Source: an uncultured Micrococcus sp.
Lineage (GTDB): Bacteria > Actinomycetota > Actinomycetes > Actinomycetales > Micrococcaceae
Direction: 5' to 3'
Assembly (NCBI GenBank): GCA_946222435.1
Contig: CAMIOJ010000080.1
Coordinates: 1 to 8,367 of the forward strand
Length of the DNA stretch: 8,367 nt
This document shows positions 5,732 through 8,367 of the stretch, in pieces. The notes below the pieces were generated by a model that saw nothing but the letters and a program-made list of their open reading frames with translations, ran no database searches and had not been told where the DNA came from. Position 1 is the first letter of the stretch. Each line of letters begins with the position of its first letter. Made by a program: the position numbers and the translations under genes.

Positions 5732-6172
5732 TCAGGCGCGCTCGTCGTCGTTCTGGTCCGCGTGGCGGTACGGATCCTCCTCACCGGCGAAGGCGGCGCC
5801 CTCGCTGGACCTGGCGATCTCCGCGTCCCGCTCCCGGGCCGCGCGCAGCACCTCTTCGAGGTGGGCGGCGGCCTCGGGGACGGTGTCCGCGACGAACTCG
5901 AGGGTGGGCACCAGGCGGATCGTCAGGTTCCGGCCGACCTCGCGGCGCAGGATCCCTCGGTTGTCCTGGATGCCCTGGTGGGCGGCGGCGACGGTGTCGT
6001 CGTCGCCCAGCACGGTGTAGTACACGGTGGCGTGCTGGAGGTCGTTGGTCACGCGGACCTCCGTCACGGTCACCGGCTCCACCCGGTCGTCCTTCACACT
6101 GCGCCGCAGCGCCTCGGCCACGAGGACCTTGATGCGCTGGGCCAGCTTGGCTGCACGTGCCGGATCGGCCAT
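5732..6172 (-). CDS. rbfA: 30S ribosome-binding factor RbfA
   Basis: Late 30S-subunit maturation factor that binds near helix 1 of 16S rRNA and is needed for efficient processing and cold growth in studied bacteria. The 146-aa protein fits the single KH-type fold: N-terminal helix MADPARAAKLAQRIKVLVAE, strand region VTVTEVRVTNDLQHATVYYTV as two segments (34-54), and the family hallmark around residues 74-96 (ILRREVGRNL, then IRLVPTLEFVAD). After about residue 115 there is an acidic, probably disordered tail, somewhat longer than in E. coli. The ATG at 6172 is supported by AGGAAGG about 10 bases upstream and by alignment of the first helix. It follows infB after a 52-base spacer that contains a hairpin, and its stop is 13 bases before truB. 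Confidence 0.96.
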   Translation of the reverse strand: MADPARAAKLAQRIKVLVAEALRRSVKDDRVEPVTVTEVRVTNDLQHATVYYTVLGDDDTVAAAHQGIQDNRGILRREVGRNLTIRLVPTLEFVADTVPEAAAHLEEVLRAARERDAEIARSSEGAAFAGEEDPYRHADQNDDERA

Positions 6173-6190
6173 GAGCTCACTTCCTTCCTG

Positions 6191-6224
6191 GGGACTGCGG
6201 TGACGTCCCTGCGCGGGGCGCAGG
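6191..6224 (-). other. Stem-loops in the infB-rbfA spacer
   Basis: Directly after the infB stop the transcript can form a perfect 7-bp stem with a 3-base loop: plus-strand CCTGCGC (6208-6214) and GCGCAGG (6218-6224) around GGG. A second 5-bp stem, GGGAC (6191-6195) with GTCCC (6205-6209), overlaps it by two bases and sits right before the rbfA ribosome site (6183-6189). There is no U-run, and rbfA and truB must be expressed, so a full terminator is unlikely. A partial attenuator, a 3'-end protector of infB mRNA or an RNase processing site are all possible; this is inference from structure. Confidence 0.55.
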
Positions 6225-8367
6225 TCAGTCGCGCGGCTTCTCCTGCATCTCGAAGGTCTCGATGATGTCGCCTTCCTTGATGTCGTTGAAGCTGCCCAGG
6301 CCGATGCCGCACTCGTAGCCCTCGCGGACCTCGGTGGCGTCGTCCTTGAAGCGGCGCAGCGAGTCGATCTTGAGGTTGTCCGAGACCACCACGCCGTCGC
6401 GCACCAGGCGGGCCTGGGCGTTGCGGCGGATGAGGCCCGAGCGGACGATCGAACCGGCGATGTTGCCCCACTTGGAGGAGCGGAACACCTCGCGGATCTC
6501 GGCCGAGCCCAGCTCGACCTCCTCGTACTCCGGCTTGAGCATGCCCTTGAGGGCAGACTCGATGTCGTCGATCGCGTCGTAGATCACCGAGTAGAACCGC
6601 ATGTCCACGCCCTCCTTGTCGGCCAGCTCGCCCACGCGCTCGGCGGGACGGACGTTGAAGCCGATGATGATGGCGTTGTCCACGGTGGCCAGGTTGACGT
6701 CGTTCTGGGTGATCGCACCCACACCACGGTGGATGACGCGCAGCTGGACCTCGTCGTCGCCGACGTCGATCTTGAGCAGCGAGTCCTCCAGGGCCTCGAC
6801 CGGACCGGCCGCGTCGCCCTTGATGATGAGGTTGAGGGTGTCGATCTTGCCCTCGGCGACCGCCTGGTCGAACTCCTCGAGCGTGATGCGCTTGCGGCGC
6901 TTGGCCAGCTGGGCGTTGCGCTCGGCGGCCTCGCGCTTCTCGGCGATCTGACGGGCGGTGCGCTCGTCCTCGGTCACCAGGAAGCTGTCGCCGGCGCGCG
7001 GCACCGAGGACAGGCCCAGGACCTGGACGGGACGGGAGGGCAGGGCTTCCGTGACGGCCTCGCCGTTCTCGTCGAACATGGCACGGACGCGGCCGTGGGC
7101 GGTGCCCACCACCACGGTGTCGCCGATGCGCAGCGTGCCGGTCTGGACCAGCACGGTGGCCACGGCGCCGCGGCCCTTGTCCAGGTTGGCCTCGATGGCC
7201 ACGCCGCGGGCGTCCTTGGACGGGTTGGCGGTCAGCTCCAGGGCCGCGTCCGCGGTGAGCAGGACGGCCTCCAGCAGCTGGTCGATGTTCTGGTTCTGGC
7301 GCGCGGAGACGTCGACGAACATGGTCTCGCCGCCGTACTCCTCCGGCACCAGGCCGTACTCGGTCAGCTGGCCGCGGATCTTGTCCGGGGCGGCGCCGTC
7401 CTTGTCGATCTTGTTGACGGCGACCACGATCGGCACGTCGGCGGCCTGCGCGTGGTTCAGGGCCTCCACGGTCTGCGGCATGACGCCGTCGTCCGCGGCG
7501 ACCACGAGCACGGCGATGTCGGTGACCTTGGCACCGCGGGCACGCATGGCGGTGAACGCCTCGTGGCCCGGGGTGTCGATGAAGGTCAGGCGACGCTCGT
7601 CGCCCTCGTGCTGCACTCCCACCTGGTAGGCACCGATGTGCTGGGTGATGCCGCCGGCCTCGCCCTCGATGACGTTCGAGGAGCGGATGGCGTCCAGGAG
7701 TCGGGTCTTGCCGTGGTCCACGTGGCCCATGACGGTCACGACCGCCGGACGGGGCTCCAGATCCTCGTCGTCCTCGTTGGCCTCCTCGGCCTCGAGGTCG
7801 ATGTCGAACGCCTCCAGCAGCTCCTTGTCCTCGTCCTCCGGGGACACGATCTGCACCTTGTAGCCGAGCTCGTCGCCCAGCAGCTGGAAGGTGTCCTCGT
7901 CCAGGGACTGGTTGGCGGAGGCCATCTCACCGAGGGTGAACAGCACCTTCACCAGGTCGGCGACGTCCGCGCGGATCTTCTCGGCGAAGTCGGCGAGGGA
8001 GGCTCCCCGGCGCAGGCGCAGCACGGTGCTGCCGTCGCCCTTGGGGATCTTCACGCCGCCGATCTCGCGGGTGTGCTGCTGCTCGAACTCCTGACGCTTC
8101 GCGCGCTTCGACTTGCGCCCGCGACGAGGACCGCCGCCGCGTCCGAAAGCGCCCTGCGCATTGCCGCGGCCGCGACCGCCCGGACCGCCGGGTCGGCCCG
8201 GGCCGCCGCCAGGGCGTCCCCGTCCGCCGCCGCGCGAGGGCGCCGGGGCGGGGGTGATCTGCTTGGGCATCATGCCCGGGTTCGGGCGCGGCGCACCCGG
8301 GCGCGGACCGGCCGCACCGGCCGCGGGCCGAGGTCCGCCGGCACCCGGACGAGGCGCACCGCCGGGA
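6225..8367 (-). CDS. infB: Translation initiation factor IF-2 (5' partial)
   Basis: GTPase that delivers initiator fMet-tRNA to the 30S subunit and promotes subunit joining. The frame is open to the right edge, so the N-terminus is missing; 713 residues are visible. Residues below are counted from the in-frame ATG at 8273. The visible N-terminal part is Gly/Pro/Arg-rich, disordered-looking and basic (to about 60). Then come a conserved IF2 N-domain (about 70-150), an acidic linker (146-174), and the G domain with G1 GHVDHGKT (183-190), switch Thr in GGITQHIGAY (207-216), G3 DTPGH (233-237), G4 NKID (287-290) and G5 SARQN. Domains II, III and the C-terminal fMet-tRNA-binding domain follow to the stop. 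Actinobacterial IF2 is typically around 900-1000 residues, so perhaps 200-300 are outside the window. The ATG-ATG at 8273 lacks a ribosome site, and the same Gly/Pro/Arg composition continues upstream, so it is not the start. It is the first gene in transcription order visible here. Confidence 0.98.
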   Translation of the reverse strand, partial: PGGAPRPGAGGPRPAAGAAGPRPGAPRPNPGMMPKQITPAPAPSRGGGRGRPGGGPGRPGGPGGRGRGNAQGAFGRGGGPRRGRKSKRAKRQEFEQQHTREIGGVKIPKGDGSTVLRLRRGASLADFAEKIRADVADLVKVLFTLGEMASANQSLDEDTFQLLGDELGYKVQIVSPEDEDKELLEAFDIDLEAEEANEDDEDLEPRPAVVTVMGHVDHGKTRLLDAIRSSNVIEGEAGGITQHIGAYQVGVQHEGDERRLTFIDTPGHEAFTAMRARGAKVTDIAVLVVAADDGVMPQTVEALNHAQAADVPIVVAVNKIDKDGAAPDKIRGQLTEYGLVPEEYGGETMFVDVSARQNQNIDQLLEAVLLTADAALELTANPSKDARGVAIEANLDKGRGAVATVLVQTGTLRIGDTVVVGTAHGRVRAMFDENGEAVTEALPSRPVQVLGLSSVPRAGDSFLVTEDERTARQIAEKREAAERNAQLAKRRKRITLEEFDQAVAEGKIDTLNLIIKGDAAGPVEALEDSLLKIDVGDDEVQLRVIHRGVGAITQNDVNLATVDNAIIIGFNVRPAERVGELADKEGVDMRFYSVIYDAIDDIESALKGMLKPEYEEVELGSAEIREVFRSSKWGNIAGSIVRSGLIRRNAQARLVRDGVVVSDNLKIDSLRRFKDDATEVREGYECGIGLGSFNDIKEGDIIETFEMQEKPRD

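Noticed and set aside
4732..5784. Longer truB start at 5784
   Set aside because: It would overlap rbfA by 53 bases and add a basic, unconserved leader; the GTG at 5718 lies just after the rbfA stop.
4804..6132. Long plus-strand open frame opposite truB and rbfA
   Set aside because: It is antisense to two well-recognised genes and has a low-complexity composition without motifs.
8268..8273. ATG-ATG as the infB start or an internal IF2 isoform start
   Set aside because: There is no ribosome site upstream and the frame continues open to the edge with the same Gly/Pro/Arg composition.

Overview
The window is very GC-rich (roughly 70% or more by eye) with strong third-position G/C bias and Shine-Dalgarno sites of the AGGAGG type. 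Gene order and protein style, namely infB-rbfA-truB-ribF and an IF2 with a long Gly/Pro/Arg-rich N-terminus, point to an actinobacterium, most likely Micrococcaceae (Micrococcus, Kocuria or Arthrobacter-like). The genus is an inference from style, not from a search. No rRNA, tRNA, CRISPR array, insertion sequence or phage gene was seen. The sequence is almost fully coding, and no gap exceeds 60 bases.

Layout: a plus-strand gene for a CPBP-family intramembrane protease enters from the left edge (1-1053, 5' end missing). It converges on a long minus-strand gene cluster, and the 47-base gap between them holds one strong hairpin (1060-1092) placed to terminate transcription from both sides. In transcription order the minus-strand cluster is: infB (8367-6225, 5' end beyond the right edge), rbfA (6172-5732), truB (5718-4732), a 122-aa four-helix membrane protein (4735-4367), a 154-aa four-helix membrane protein with an 18-bp tandem repeat at its N-terminus (4358-3894), ribF (3893-2928), a SAM-dependent methyltransferase (2931-2083) and a D-amino-acid oxidase (2033-1101). 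Junctions range from a 4-base overlap to 52-base spacers, so one polycistronic unit with translational coupling is likely. Any main promoter lies outside the window.

Functionally, the first three genes form the classical translation block: initiation factor 2, 30S maturation factor RbfA and tRNA pseudouridine-55 synthase. RibF, often linked to that block in bacteria, makes FMN and FAD. Past ribF the cluster carries accessory cargo: two unrecognised small membrane proteins sit between truB and ribF, and a methyltransferase plus an FAD-dependent D-amino-acid oxidase follow ribF. The oxidase needs the FAD that RibF makes, which gives one simple reading of their linkage. I see no clearly new multi-gene system. 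The parts least explained are the membrane-protein pair with its in-frame minisatellite, the ribF-methyltransferase-oxidase tail, and two RNA hairpins.
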